Part shown: positions 18,437 through 31,494 of the stretch, one piece after another
Layout: the number at the start of each line of letters is the position of its first letter
Position numbering within the stretch: position 1 is the stretch's first letter
Origin: Metridium senile
Taxonomy: Eukaryota; Cnidaria; Anthozoa; Actiniaria; Metridiidae
NCBI GenBank assembly: GCA_949775045.1
Contig: OX459102.1
Coordinates: forward strand, 6,134,185-6,198,184
Direction of reading: 5' to 3'
DNA length: 64,000 bases
The notes under the pieces: generated by a model
Told to the model about the DNA's origin: nothing
The model's input: the letters and a program-made list of their open reading frames with translations, nothing else
Databases searched by the model: none
Position numbers and translations under genes: made by a program

Positions 18437-18926
18437 AACAGGTTCCCTTTTAATCTGTACTTAAGTATGCAAATTGTGTTGATATGTGCTAAATAATAAT
18501 AATAATTGTAATTTATATAGCATTAATTCCTCAGCGTTCATTTATTAACTGTAAACTTGACCTCTATTAAGCGGACATGGTTTCCATTTTAACTTTTGAT
18601 TTTCCAAATTGCTAATTTCTATTATTATTTGCCTTTATTAAACTGTTAGCTCTTGAATATTGGTATTATTCTACTCTATTTACTGCTGTTTTTATACCAA
18701 TACAAATACTGAACCTAGTATTTTGCGTTATTGTTCCTGTTCCAATTAAAAGTATAATTACATGATCGATTTTGTACGTGTTCTAATTCACTTTTTGCCA
18801 CATTATTGTAAAATGCTAAATTTTAGACAACCTCTGTTAATTAAGCGGTCAACCTCTATTAAGGGGTCAACAGCTGGTATGTGTATCCCCAATTTGCATA
18901 AGTACAGATTTAAATTGGAACCTGTT
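18437..18926. mobile_element. MITE-like element nested in the CACTA element
   Basis: The left end AACAGGTTCCCTTTTAATCT and the inverted right end AACAGGTTCCAATTTAAATC begin imperfect arms of about 40 bp. Inside are repeated cctctattaag motifs near 18561, 18830 and 18853. It lies directly 3' of the transposase gene. Confidence 0.5.
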
Positions 18927-18954
18927 TAAAATAGTAAAGTTCAACACTGTCTCA

Positions 18955-21900
18955 TCAAATATCAACATCTATGAACCAGACACAAGAGTTTTCATCTTTT
19001 GCAATCGTTAAGGGATAGGATAATGACGAAAGGAGATCCAGATGTACTTTTTGCTGGAATAAGTCAGAGGAGTACCAGAGTCCATTATTTGCATCGTACT
19101 GTGGTTTCTTGTATATCTTTACAGCTGCCCACATGAACTCTTTATTGGCGAAGTTGTGGCTATAAATTCTCTGTATCATACCAAATTGAATATTTTTAGA
19201 ATTGGAGGCCTGAGTACTGGAAGAGATGTAATAAACTGCACTGGCTTTCTTGATGGGATGCTCTTGTGACACATAGAGACTGCTCCTTGAATGCTGTTTG
19301 GTGTCCAGGGTGTACTCATTGTAAACTAGAACTGTTGGTTCAGCAATTAAGCCTTCGACAACAGCTCTAGGTTGTTCAGTTGATGAACCTGCCCTGGGTT
19401 TCCATTCAGCGAACACTGGAAATGACTTCAACAGACGGTTTCTTCTTGCTGTTTCTTTCTCCATGTTGTAAATGGACAGCAATTGTTTAAATTCTGGAAT
19501 AATGTCCACATACCTTTCCACCATTGCCTCAATCTGGTCATCTGGAAGACTTTGTTGCTGTGTGGTTCGTTGAGCATTGCTGCTATCCTCATTTAAGTCC
19601 AGTAGGAATGGAAGCTTATCTTTCATAACACCTGATGTCTTCACAAAGTGACACCACTCAAAAATCTGTAAAAAATAAATAAATAAAAATAAATAAAAAT
19701 TGTACTCAACTTGTTTCATGTAATATAATTATTCTTGAAATATCAACATCATAATGTGATGAGTAATATTTATACATTTAGATTAAATTTTCAGTCATTT
19801 GTTATTTTGGAAAGAACAATCACCTGGTATGTTTTTAAGATGGTAGCCTCTGGATGCCTCCTGTTCAGTGCTCTTCGACACAACCATGAGTTGAACCTTT
19901 CGTAGGCAAACATCCAGGTACTATGGACAGGTCCAAAACTATCAATTCCCTCCGGAATGTGGTGCAGAATGTGGTTTGTTACTACCTGGGATCAATATAA
20001 CAGTAAGTTGAATTTAAAGTAGTATAATTATGTTTATCAACAAATTTATTATAATCATTATTATTGTTACTTGCTATCATTATTTATTATTATTATTATC
20101 ATGATGTTTGTCAAGTTGCTTGACTGTACCTGTAAAGATAATGGGAAGTCTCGTTCAAGTCGTGCAAGGGCTACATCGACTTTTTCTTTCAAGGACTCCA
20201 TGTTTGATCTGTCATGGGAAGGGGCACATAATGCTGCAATTGCATCCACGAACAGGATTACACTTTGTCTTTGCACAGTTCCAAGCATGTCTCTGATGCA
20301 GTACTTGAGTACACCTCGTGAAGCAATCTACAAATTAAAGATGCCACATTCATGAACATAGTAATCAATTTTAATTTATCCAGCAGATAAATCATTACCC
20401 AGTGAATATAATACATAACTAACCAAAAATGTTTTGGGATGTTTTTCACTGATATGAAGTAAGTAACAAAGTAATAGTACTGTGTATAATGGTAACAATT
20501 GGTAATTTACCTCTTTCCAGTGATGAGAATTTAGCTTGGATATATGTCCAAAGATCGGTTTAGGTACAAAAGTATCCCCTTCTGGTGTGACAATTTCTGT
20601 AGTTCTTCTATCAGCTTCTTCACATTCTTTCTTGCTTAAGCCAAATGGTGCAGATTGTAGGGATTTTTTACTTGAAGATGCTGTATTGCTTTCATCATGA
20701 ACCCATGACTCTTCAAACCTGTTAAGCTCTTGTTCCAACTTTCGTACTGCCAAACTATCCTCAGACTCTTTTCCAGCCATACACCTTACCAGATGCTTCA
20801 TCTGTACAGCTATTGTGTGCATTGCATCTGGGACAGTTTGATGAACTCTATCAAATTGTGGATTCTTATCAGCAAGTACATAAGACCCACGACAACCTGT
20901 TCCTGTACCAATTCGTTTACGCTGAGCCTCATTTATAGCCTTGTCGTATGCCGAGTGGAAAACCAAATCTTGCTTAAAATTTCTTGTTGGAGGTTTTGGC
21001 CTAGACTCGATGAACTTCTCTGGATATTCTCTGTATTGTGACCTTAGCTCATGGTTGGCTGGTAGAAACCTCCTGTTGTGAGGATACACAACTTTTTTCA
21101 AATGGGTACAGTAAATACCTTTTTCCATGCACCATCCAAGCATCGGTAGGAGCCAGTGCCAGTTAATGAGAAGACTTTTCCTATGCCTTGGAAATCAAGG
21201 ATGTAGATAAGTACTTCAACCTTTAGATGGAATGGTGCTTCCTTGTATTCATCATACAACTTACATCCAGACAAGAAGGCAATTTCATCAACCAGCACTT
21301 CAAGGTATGGGTCAAGGTGTTTTGGCTCCTTTCCCTGTTCTTGACTTGGAATAATTCCAACCAAAATAAGATTGGCAAATTCATATCTAATCTTTCTAGG
21401 TAAGTTTAGTTGACCCATGACAATAGGCCACATGGAGTAGTTGGCCTTGTTTTTACTCCATGGGTTTAGTCCATCGAGACAGAGTGATAAACAAATACCA
21501 CGCGGATCGCCTTTGAATGTTCCACTTTCACCAAATGCCAGTTTCCACTTTGGAGAGTCATGGATGTCATGCATCTGGTCATTTTGCAATAATGAAGATT
21601 TCCCATGACTTTGCAAAAGCCAGGAAATGTTTCTATTTCCAAAGCTTCTTATTAGACGTGGTCCTAATGGCAAGTAGTGGAAAGTTCTCCTTGGAGTTTT
21701 GTCTCTCTTAAACCTTTGAGCATTACATTTGGGGCATTTGTCATTGTCTTTATACAGCCCTCTGAATAGCACACAGTCATTTGGGCAAACATGAAAGATC
21801 TTTTCCTTTACAGCATAAGGCTTTATGATTTTGAATGCTTCATAATACGTGGGGGGAGGGGGGGGGGGGAGAAGGTTGCCTTCTGGTAGGATAGCATGTC

Positions 21901-22129
21901 ACATCTGTAGGTTTTTGTCAAAGGCCTCTTTACTTAATGATGGATGGGCTGTGAACCAACAAAACAGGTGCACAACTGTCTTAAATACAGTTACTGTAAG
22001 ACTAGGGTGTAGCATGGGGCTATTGGCAATAGCTTCATGAATATTAACTGGGCTTGACAAGATTGAGGAAGTGACTTGTGCAATATCGTCTTCCTCAGAG
22101 ATACATGCCTCCTCATCAGAGCTCTGCAA
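18955..22129 (-). CDS. EnSpm/CACTA transposase (Tnp2 family), one frameshift
   Basis: Minus-strand parts: an N-terminal piece 22129-21899 (FCWFTAHPSLSKEAF), then 21850-20511, 20327-20130, 19985-19824 and 19665-18955. All three introns are phase 0 with good GT/AG sites. Hallmarks: YYEAFKIIKPYAVK with HVCPNDCVLFRG and KCPKC (N-terminal zinc site), GDPRGICLSLCLDGLNPWS, NYSMWPIVMGQLNLPRKI, YLEVLVDEI, RRFLPANHEL, VHQTVPDAMHTIAVQMKHL, then a DUF4218-like block (HILHHIPEGIDSFGPVHSTW, ERFNSWLCRRALNR) and a DUF4216-like C-terminus. These match Tnp2-type transposases in order. A one-base frameshift lies near 21140, and a G run at 21849-21873 breaks the N-terminal join. Everything from 21140 to the stop is open. 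It would catalyse excision and insertion at the CACTA ends. Confidence 0.9.
21849..21873. repeat. G-run expansion inside the transposase gene
   Basis: A tract of GGGGGGAGGGGGGGGGGGG-type sequence reads as a proline run on the coding strand, just before YYEAFKII. It shifts the frame and separates the N-terminal piece from the core. Confidence 0.7.
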
Positions 22130-22665
22130 AGGGAGATTTTAACTTAATTTAATAGCTATATTGTAATTTATAATATCTTATGATATATTAAATGTTTCCT
22201 CCCTATCAGCACCACAATATCAAATGATTGATTTGTTTTATTTGCAAGGCCATTTGAGAATGGAAGGAAAACCACAGAGATGGAACCATTTTAAAGCTGA
22301 TTTCATATTTTTCTCTTGAAACAATAGTGTCAATAATAAGCAGCTTCATATTTATAAATTTGTATCTAAATAGGGGAGCAAATATTAAAATTACTAGACC
22401 AATATAGAAATAATATTAAACAAAAAAAAAACTTTTAAAAAAATTTTATGAGCTAGTAAGTATATGTGTATCAAATAAGTACTAATGATATTAGCATTTT
22501 TATTAACAACAGCAATCCATAGTGGATTTATAATTATAATAATTTTGTGAATATTTGATAACAATTGGATGTGCATCATTTCTCTCTTTCTTATTTTTTC
22601 TTCTTCACAATATTAAAAAATAAATAAAACATTTCGTATAGTAATGTCTTTGACCTTTGAAACAG

Positions 22666-25600
22666 ATATTTAAAGCTGCTCCCCAGCTTGAGGAGTTCAA
22701 GCCTGAACTAAGAACTTCTCTCGGACATGCTCTAGAGAATAGGAGAAAATATTCCAGAGATGTTAAAACAGGGAAAAGAGTAACAAAATCAAAGTAAGTT
22801 ATGATAAACTATTTTAATATTTCCATGGACAACAGGTGTTGTCATTCATATTCAACACTTGACAACACTAGATATCTAAAAGTTTATTTAATATATTCAC
22901 AGTGGTATATGCTATTACCGTTAACATCACTATTCATCATTTAACAATATACTTCTGATAAAACAACTATTCCATCTATTTGATTGTCTTATGTATTTAG
23001 AAAAAATGCCATGACAAATGATGGAAGCATACTGCGTCACATCACAGTAATGCCAAGAGAAGTTAAAAAAACACAAAGGTATGTGTTAAAGCTTAATTCA
23101 CAGATTATCCTTAGCTCAAGATTATTAACTCTGAGTGCCAAAAAAAACCCCTACCACTGCATTTCTATGTTTCATTTTGTCAATCATATCATATTCATTG
23201 TATCCATTAAGTGATGATTGAATATTTCACTAGTTTTACATGTTTTCAATTGCGATACAGGTATATTATATTAATTTATGAGTAATTTCATTTCTCTATT
23301 GCATTATATTTTTTAGGGAAATGGAGAGAGATGCTGTAAAAACAACAAGGTACTCTGTGCATGATGCTTTTACTATATTATTGTTATTATAATCATCATA
23401 ATCATTGGATCAAGAACAAGATGCAATAATTTACTAATAAATTATATGCACACTATATGACTACAAGATTTAATATTATCTTTTCACAACCTAAAAAAAA
23501 ATGTTTTTTTTTTTATCCTATGTAAAGCTCTTCCAGTGATGCCAAGTCAGCCGATCTGCCATACGAACAAGGGTTGGTATTATTTTCTTTGCTTTTTTTA
23601 ATGAATGCCATGCTAATAAATGAATAGCATTGGTTTGATTTTCAGTAATTCAAACACACTTTACAGGACAAAATCAATTGTAAAACAAAATCAATCTAAA
23701 TTAGTATTTAAAAATGAAAATGCCATGTTTATTAATTTTATACTATATGTTACAAAAACTTTTACATGCATGTACATGTATATGGTATATATATACTAAT
23801 TAAATTAATTCAAGATAATTGAAAAACTGCACTTCATGTTATGGGTGATTACAATACATCTGATAAGGTGTTATGATATGTACTTGAATGTGCAAACCTA
23901 AAAGCTAAGTATCTAAGTATTCACAACATTTATTTGTTGACAGAAAAGACGTTTTTATATATAAGACGATCAACAAGCAAGATCAACTGGCCCAGGCCAT
24001 ATACATGGGCCCAAAGGAAGGCAATGATGGTAAACGTTTTTTTTCTTCTGAATATACTGACATTATTAAATATATTAAATATATATAAGTAGCAAAGTGA
24101 AGTCCACATCTCAAGTACACAATGATTTGCTTATGAACATGAACAACCAACAGGTCACTCTTCTAGTGCTCCTTGATTTAAGTGCTGCATTTGATACAGT
24201 GGACCACGCAATCTTGCTTTCGCGTCTTGAGACGAGTTTCGGTGTAAAAGGAACAGCTCTAGCCTGGTTCTCCTCGTACTTATCCAATAGGCGTCAACGT
24301 GTTATCTTCGATGGTTACCTTTCGGATAATTCTAATCTACGATATGGAGTCCCACAAGGTTCCTGTTTGGGTCCTTTGTTATTTACCATCTATTCTAGCA
24401 AATTATTCCAGATAATAAAGAAAAACCTGCCTGGTGTTCACGCATATGCTGACGATACTCAGCTATATGTTGCCTTTTCGCCAGACCGTGCCACTGGCCA
24501 GTCACAGGCGATTTTAGCAATGGAACGTTGCATTGAAGATATACGAACGTGGATGTTGACTGATAAGCTCAAAATAAACGATGATAAAACTGAATTCATG
24601 ATCATAGGGACTAGACAGCAACTTTTAAAGATTAATTCATGTCACCTGGCTATTGGGAAAGCTAATGTCTCTCCAGTCACTTCAGCTAGAAACCTTGGAA
24701 CATGGATGGACAGTAGTCTTTCTCTTCAACAAAATATAAACAAAACTTGTCAAGCTGCCTACTTTTACATTCATAACATCAGACATATCCGAAAGTACCT
24801 AACAACAGCCGCAACCGAAACCTTAGTACATGCTTTTGTTATTGGCAGAATAGACTATTGTAATAGTCTCCTGTACGGCATGCCTGCGGTTCACATCGAT
24901 AAATTACAACGTCTACAAAACTCAGCAGCCAGACTTATTTCATGCACATCTCGTTTTGACCACATTACGCCGGTATTGAAATCTCTTCATTGGTTACCTG
25001 TTAGATACAGGATTTTATTCAAAATTGCAATATTAACATTTAAAATACTCCATGGACAGTCTAGATCTCCTGACTACTTAAAAGAACTTGTAAATATCAA
25101 GGAAAAATCAAGATATAATCTGCGTTCAAATAATTACGGATTAATACTGGAAGCACCAAGGATTAAATCAAAAAAGACTCTTGGGGATCGCACATTTTCA
25201 ATGGCGACCCCTACCGTTTGGAATAAACTGCCATCTTATTTACGAAATGAACTTAATTTTAATCATTTTAAATCATCACTTAAAACCCATTTTTTTAATA
25301 TTGTATATAATTAGCTTTTAATATTTCATAGTAGCTTTTTATTGTAAACTTCTTTTTAATATCCAACATCTAATATATATTGAATATCGTATATATTTTT
25401 GAATTTTACATTTTACATTTTGTGTAATTTATTTAAGTTCCTTTTATGTATTTTATTTATTTAATACGCATTTGATTATATACATATAGATATTTGCGCT
25501 ATATAAGTAATAAAGATTATTATTATTATTATCATATATGAGAGTGCTTGATAGTTAACATAGTTAATTTAACAGTTGCCAGATGATTGCTTTAGCATAT

Positions 25601-27516
25601 ATATCATGGAACTCTGAGTAGCAATAAATGCCTTGAAAAGTCCACTAAGACTTTTATATATTATACAAGGCAATTGGCAACACAATGTATCAATTTACTG
25701 GAATACTAATTGAATTTCTTATTATTATGGAAATATATATCCCTTATTTATAACAAGAAGTTTACACATATTTTTAGATATGTTTTCGGTGGTACAGCTC
25801 AAGAAGAAACTACCTCAGCTAGAGGAGGGGGAAATATGTTTGCCAGAGGCAACAACAGAGGGGCAAACAACCCTCAATGAGCTTACCGTAAGTAATAAAA
25901 TTGCATTATTATATAATAATGATTGCATGATCGTTTAACCAAGTATTTAGTTTAGTATTAAAGGATGGTTTGCAGCGTACAGGTCTAATTGTTTGTCACT
26001 TGAATAGTGCTGATATTATATTGACTGTACATATAATAGAGCAAATAATTTGTTATTATAATTATTTCTTATACTATCAATAGGAAAATGCATTATTTGT
26101 CTGGAAGACAAATAAAATAGGGGCAAAAAATCGAGAACCAGCAGGAAAAGGCATACCGTCCCCCTGTTAAAAGACAAAAGGTAGGTGCATTGATATTTTT
26201 TTAAATAAAATATTCTGAATATAATTGAGTCCTTGTAAAAATTCCTTGGTAGGTGATCAAGAATGTAGTAAGATGCAAAGCAAAAGGTAATTAAATGATC
26301 AAATTAAATGCTTCCATCTAAAACTTCCGTAATTGTTTCCCCAAAAAACAAAACATTGTAAATTTTTGCATGGGATCTTTAGAATCCACCTGTAGTTTTT
26401 TTTTCAATGCCTCTATAAAATTCACTAGTTGTAGACATATTGTATGTCATTATGTATGTCATATTGTATGTAATTATTATATTAAAATTTGATTTTAATA
26501 TGCTGATCAGTGGTTTGGTTGAACCGCTCTAGCTGTGTTGTGGCTGCATGGGTTGTAATGATAAAACATAGGTGTAAGATACACTTTATAATTTTAATGT
26601 TGTGCTACTTACAATTTCAGAGGATGAGAAGATCATGGGTGATTCTCAACCACTGGTAATTATTATCGCTATATATTATTGATTAAACTTAAATCACTAG
26701 TACAGATGTATAGGCTTAAAAAACATATTGGACTAACAAATCTGGTAACATCTAGATTTTAGTCTGCAATCACTGGAATTTTGAGAATAACTAATAACTA
26801 GTATATATTTAATAACATCTTTATTTTATTGAAGGAATAGAAAACGCGCGCGTGCTTTGTGCAGTTATAAAGCACGCGGGGTTGTCAGAACACGAGAGAA
26901 GTGTTAAGAGAAGCACGATGCGAAGCGGAGTGCTTCTCAACACTTCTCGAGTGTTTTGACAATCCCCAAGTGCTTTATAACTGCATACAGCACAAAAAGC
27001 AAGTTTTTTATTCCTTTTATAAAATACAAATTGATCAACATACAAACACGCGTGCTTTGTGCCCTCATAAAGCACGCGCCTTAACCAATCAAAATACGTG
27101 ATTTCAAATAGTTATTTTATAATGGTGTAAATTAATTTTTTTTCTTAATCAATGTGTCTACCAAAGTGTTGTCCCTTTTACAACAAATAGTATTGTATTT
27201 TCAGGGCCCTGATGGTGATGTTATCGAAGTTAATCAATTTGTGGCGGTAGCCTATGATGATACCTTTTATGTTGGAAACGTGATTGCGATATCATCTGAA
27301 GATCAGATACACATCACTTTTCTGACAAAAAACAAAAATCACTACTCCTGGCCGAAAGTAAAGGACAATGACAAGGTGAGTACCAAATTCATCTTTTGTT
27401 CAAGTCCAGATGTTCATAAGATTGGCAATCACTTTGTTATTGGCAATGAGGATAACCTACAGTTACAATACCAACAATACCAGGCCAAGTATATGAGGGA
27501 TGGCAATGACAATTAA
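22666..27516 (+). CDS. Second CACTA gene, Tudor-like C-terminal domain
   Basis: Plus-strand exons with AG/GT borders: 22666-22793 (APQLEEFKPELRTSLGHALE), 23001-23078 (GSILRHITVMPREVKK), 23317-23349, 23528-23572, 23944-24029 (YKTINKQDQLAQAIYMG), 25778-25887 (FSVVQLKKKLPQLEEGE), 26084-26180, 26621-26655 and 27205-27516. The last exon encodes VNQFVAVAYDDTFYVGNVI, ITFLTKNKNHYSWP and a C-terminal tail; the aromatic and glycine spacing suggests a Tudor/SH3-like barrel. Some middle exon phases do not join cleanly, so the model is approximate. It is transcribed away from the transposase, as the second ORF of a two-gene CACTA element might be. I infer an accessory role such as binding the subterminal repeats or chromatin; sequence alone does not show it. 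Confidence 0.6.
24093..25530 (+). mobile_element. 5'-truncated CR1/L2-like LINE in an intron
   Basis: A 405-codon open frame at 24097-25314 holds most of a reverse transcriptase and its C-terminal part: DLSAAFDTVDHAILLSRLE, YGVPQGSCLGPLLFTI, the catalytic HAYADDTQLY, and the typical end YCNSLLYGMP, RLQNSAARLI, HWLPVRYRILFKI and WNKLPSYLR. The endonuclease and the N-terminal fingers are missing. The 3' end has gcgctatataag and an ATT microsatellite, usual for this group. The remaining frame is uninterrupted, so the insertion is fairly young. It sits between two exons of the plus-strand CACTA gene. Confidence 0.85.
26825..27110. mobile_element. Hairpin MITE, GAGAAGTG family
   Basis: Inverted blocks such as agtgttaagagaagcac / gtgcttctcaacacttct and AAAGCACGCG / CGCGTGCTTT give a fold-back of about 280 bp. 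Similar sequence recurs at 58440-58745, and a more perfect hairpin of related design at 27985-28165. Confidence 0.6.
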
Positions 27517-27708
27517 TGACAATGAACTGTTACCTCACTATATATTAGCAGAATGTAAATTGATTTACCAATAGTGTCATTGACTAGCTAATCAGGAATA
27601 TGAACTATATATATAGCAAATTAAAATTAACCCAATGTATTTTGAAAAATTATTTATTAATTTTGATTATTTGAAATTATTATTGTTTATATGATAATAA
27701 TAATAATA
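27517..27708. other. 3' flank of the second CACTA gene
   Basis: AT-rich sequence after the stop, with no clear AATAAA; it leads into the TA repeat. Confidence 0.4.
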
Positions 27709-27971
<263 letters not shown>

Positions 27972-27984
27972 ATATTTAAGAAAT

Positions 27985-28165
27985 ATAAAACGGCGCGCGT
28001 GTCTATGTACTGTGATATAAACACGCTGGGAGATGTAGCACACGAGAGAAGCAAGCTTAGAAACACGAGCGCAGCAAGTGTTTCTCTTGCTTCTTGAGTG
28101 CTCTACATCTCCCAGCGTGTTTATATCACAGTACATAGACACAAGCGGCCGTTTTATATTTCTTT
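27985..28165. mobile_element. Near-perfect palindromic hairpin element
   Basis: The left arm starts AAATATAAAACGGC and includes GTCTATGTACTGTGATATAA and CTGGGAGATGTAG; the right arm is its inverse, with about 75-80 bp pairing. It abuts the TA tract. Confidence 0.8.
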
Positions 28166-28420
28166 TATAAAAATTTTTCGCAAAAAAATGCAGAGAAAAC
28201 TTTTCTACCGAATGTTCGTAAACACGTTAGAATCAGAGCGCGCGACAGCATTCGTCATTTTCATTCTCTGTTCTCTCATATAGACATGGCCATCAAACAA
28301 TCAGAGCGCGCGTTAGATACCAAAAATTTTATATATATATATTTATGTAATAACGAAGAGGCAAGATTTGCTGTTACTCCGAGTTTCGTGCTTACGCACT
28401 CGTCAGACAGTATTCATATA

Positions 28421-28679
28421 CACCTAATCCAAAAAACGTTGTCTGGTCCGCCGCACAGTCCTCGCGCCAAGACTGTGAAAGATATTGGTTATATCTAATC
28501 AGTAATTAATTTATTTGCATGTTCACACTCTAGTGTGGTACTTTTTTCAACGAAATAGTGTTGTGCCAGCTTTTATTTTCTTGTTTTATCACTCTCATCA
28601 AAATATTCACTGTGTTTTCCTTCACGGTCTTGGCGCGAGGACTGTGCGGCGGACCCGACAACGTTTTTTGGATTAGGTG
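28421..28679. mobile_element. Mariner-like MITE, TA target site
   Basis: The ends are CACCTAATCCAAAAAACGTT and its inverse; the arms run about 55 bp through CCGCCGCACAGTCCTCGCGC with one small difference. TA flanks both ends (28419-28420 and 28680-28681). The termini match the element at 59681-59957. Confidence 0.75.
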
Positions 28680-28689
28680 TATATATTTC

Positions 28690-29250
28690 AGAAGTTCTAG
28701 TTCCATTTCAGTTTTAAATTTTTTGTCAATAAATATAATTGCACGTTGTGCAATAAACTTCTTAGATTATTTCTAAGATGAATAGAACAACTATAAATTT
28801 CAGTACAAACATTAAAAGTGTATATTGTTGTCTATTGTATAATCAACACTTGTACTATTGGTGCACTTTTATTGTTTGTTCTCTAATTTGATATTCGTGA
28901 AAATGATATATCTATATTTTACACATATTATTTAATGAATTCCAAATCTGTATATTTTTTTTTAAATTTTATCAACCAATAATTGCAAGTTGTGCAATAA
29001 ACTATTAACCTTATTCATGAGAGTTGAATAGTGTTTACGGGCAATTGGCTATGGGTATGTTAAGGACAACAAATACAACTCATTCAAGTTTGCATGCATT
29101 CAACAATGGTAAGTTTTTATTTTTATAGATGGAGACAATTCTAGTGTTTATAGGGCAGATAACAATTGCTGTCACTTAGTAAAGTAATGGTGGTCATTTT
29201 TATGTTTTTTTCCCCCTCATATATTATATGCAGGGCACTATAAAATATCA
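28690..29250. other. CACTA internal AT-rich spacer
   Basis: No gene seen. A direct repeat of aattgcamgttgtgcaataaact lies near 28738 and 28981. Confidence 0.4.
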
Positions 29251-29254
29251 TCAA

Positions 29255-30000
29255 ATATTTTCATGGCCATTAATATGCCATTAAAAAGCCATGGCTTTCA
29301 CCCTGGACCAGGTTCTGGTTATTTTCATGGCCATTAATATGCCATTAAAAAGCCATGATTTTCACCCTGGACCAGGTTCTGGTTATTTTCATGGCCATTA
29401 ATATGCCATTAAAAAGCCATGATTTTCACACCCGGACCGGGTTCTGGTTATTTTCATGGCCATTAATATGCCATTAAAAAGACACGGTTCTCACCCTGAC
29501 AGGTCCTGGTTATTTTCATGGCCATTAATATGCCATTAAAAAGCAACGATTTTCACCCTGGGCCAGCTTCTGGGTATTTTCATGGCCATTAATATACCAT
29601 TGAAAAGCCATGATTTTTTTAATGGCGCCATTAAAATCTGCACATTAATGGTATTTTCATGGCCATGAATTTAGCATGCCATTAAATCCGTGGTATTTTC
29701 ATGGCCATGAATTTAGCATGCCATTAAATCCGTGGTATTTTCATGGCCATGAATTTAGCATGCCATTAAAAACCATGAATAATGGCTCCCTAAATTTCAT
29801 GGTATTTTAATGGTTTCCCACTGCTGTCTGTATTTTTAATGGCCATGAAAATCTGCATATTAATGGTTTTTTCATGGCCTTTTTCATGGCTTTTCCATGG
29901 GATTTTCATGGCATTATTACAGGGGCATCACCATTAAAAAAACCATGAAAATGCCATTAAAATAACATTAAAATACCATTAAAATACCATTAAAATTTTA
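29255..30000. repeat. CACTA right subterminal motif array
   Basis: Five or more units of about 60 bp, each with TTTTCATGGCCATTAATATG, CCATTAAAAAGCCATG and a ttttcaccctggaccagg spacer, followed by three units with catggccatgaatttagc. The TGGCCA core is shared with the left array, but the spacers differ. Confidence 0.85.
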
Positions 30001-30033
30001 ATGGCATTTTCATGGCCACATGTATTGGTAGTG
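30001..30033 (-). repeat. CACTA right terminal inverted repeat
   Basis: Exact inverse of 17351-17383, ending TGTATTGGTAGTG, followed by the ACA duplication. Confidence 0.95.
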
Positions 30034-30739
30034 ACAACACTAGCCCATTGCCTTCATTTGACAACAAACAACTTAGTGCTGCTGATATTGAAGCATCGAA
30101 AAAGCAACAATAGGGCAGTCAGGCAATGATTTATGGAAAGAATACCGAAAAGGGAGGATCACTGCATCAAATTTCTATAGGGTGTATACAAGAGTTGAAA
30201 CTTTACAGACATTGGGAGGAGATGCAAGTAAGCTGGTGAATACTTTACAGGGTTTAAGTGGACCCCCAGCAGAATTGAAAGCCCTTAAGTATGGACGTGA
30301 AATGGAGGAGGTTGCGAAAAAACATTATGTGAAGCAGTATGAGAAACATCATAAAGATGTCAAATACAGAGAATGTGGTTTGTTTATCTATGAAAGCAAA
30401 CAATATATAGGTGCATCTCCTGACCTTATGTTAGAATGTTCCTGTTGTGGGAAAGGAGTTATGGAAATAAAGTGTCCATATTCAATTGTGAATGAGATAC
30501 CATCGCAGCAAAACTTGCCGTACCTTGTTAACAGTGATGGAAATGCACTTTTGAAGCACAACCATCAGTACTTTGCCCAAATCCAAGGGCAAATGGCTGT
30601 GACAGGGAGGCACTGGTGCCTTTTTTTGGTGTACACCAACAAGGGACAATATGTAGAAACAATTCAAATTAACAAACAATATTGGAATAGATTAGAACAG
30701 AACCTCACATGGTTTTATGACAATTTTCTAACTCAATAG
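30034..30739 (+). pseudogene. YqaJ-like exonuclease part of the interrupted gene (copy 1)
   Basis: This continues the SWIM gene after the CACTA insertion. A one-base deletion near 30088 breaks the frame (compare copy 2 at 42158), then it is open from 30182 to a stop at 30737-30739. Nuclease features of the YqaJ/lambda exonuclease fold: TASNFYRV-type start, GREMEEVAKKHYVKQY, IGASPDLMLE (catalytic D), VMEIKCPYS (the E-x-K pair) and HQYFAQIQGQMAVTGR with the conserved glutamines. The domain would digest or process DNA ends. The catalytic residues are intact, but the gene is broken by the transposon and two frameshifts. Confidence 0.75.
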
Positions 30740-30774
30740 ATTGCTTGCACCAAACTCATTGGACAAAAATGAAT

Positions 30775-31020
30775 TTTATTAGTATAATTATTACACAGGC
30801 GATTGTGGGCGATTGTTTCATGTGTGTCATTAGAATTAAGAAGAAATAGTTTTTCATCAAAATTGGCTATTTATTTTTATATTTTGAAATTATCACCTGT
30901 GTATTTATATTAAAACAGTTATTATCCTCAGGCTTGACAAATAATAACCACAACTGAGTCAATGGTTATTGTTTGTCAATATTCACCTTGCCTTTGGCAA
31001 ATAATTGTTAAGTAGTAGTG
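30775..31020. mobile_element. Degraded fold-back element
   Basis: attatcacctgtgtatttat, cctcaggcttgacaaataat and ggttattgtttgtcaatatt are divergent relatives of the palindromic element at 4884-5000. The same relic is in the second copy near 42835-43080. Confidence 0.55.
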
Positions 31021-31494
31021 TTACTTGGAGTATAAAAAGAACATACTTGTTAAGAAGGATTGGGCTCCCTGTGTACTAGCTAGATGACCCGTGAGGCCTT
31101 GCGGGTTTAGAGAGTACATGGTTTTTCCTTTTGACTGAGTTTCATGCATAGGTTAGTTCCGGGATTCTATATAGTTTGCTTTAGTTTTCTTAAACAAAAG
31201 GTTTCCAAATGTGATCTCTCGGAAACAAGTTGGCATACACTAAAATCTATATATTAAATACAATAATAGTTTACAACAATAGTTGTGTTTTGCAGTTAAA
31301 ATGCTTGCACCATGGGATGGGCATAGCCCATTCACTATAATGTACAAAAAAAAATAGGTACACATCATTTAATGTTTTTCAAAAAATTGGGAGCTCCGCC
31401 TTTAGTTTACCTAATTTGTATATTATATATATTATAGCTACTGATAATGAAAGAACATTACAGACATCTGATAATTGATTGTTTATTTATGTAG

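Noticed and set aside
30182..30739. Treating the YqaJ frame as a complete stand-alone gene starting at 30182
   Set aside because: The frame upstream is coding up to the CACTA junction and beyond, so this is only the part after a frameshift.
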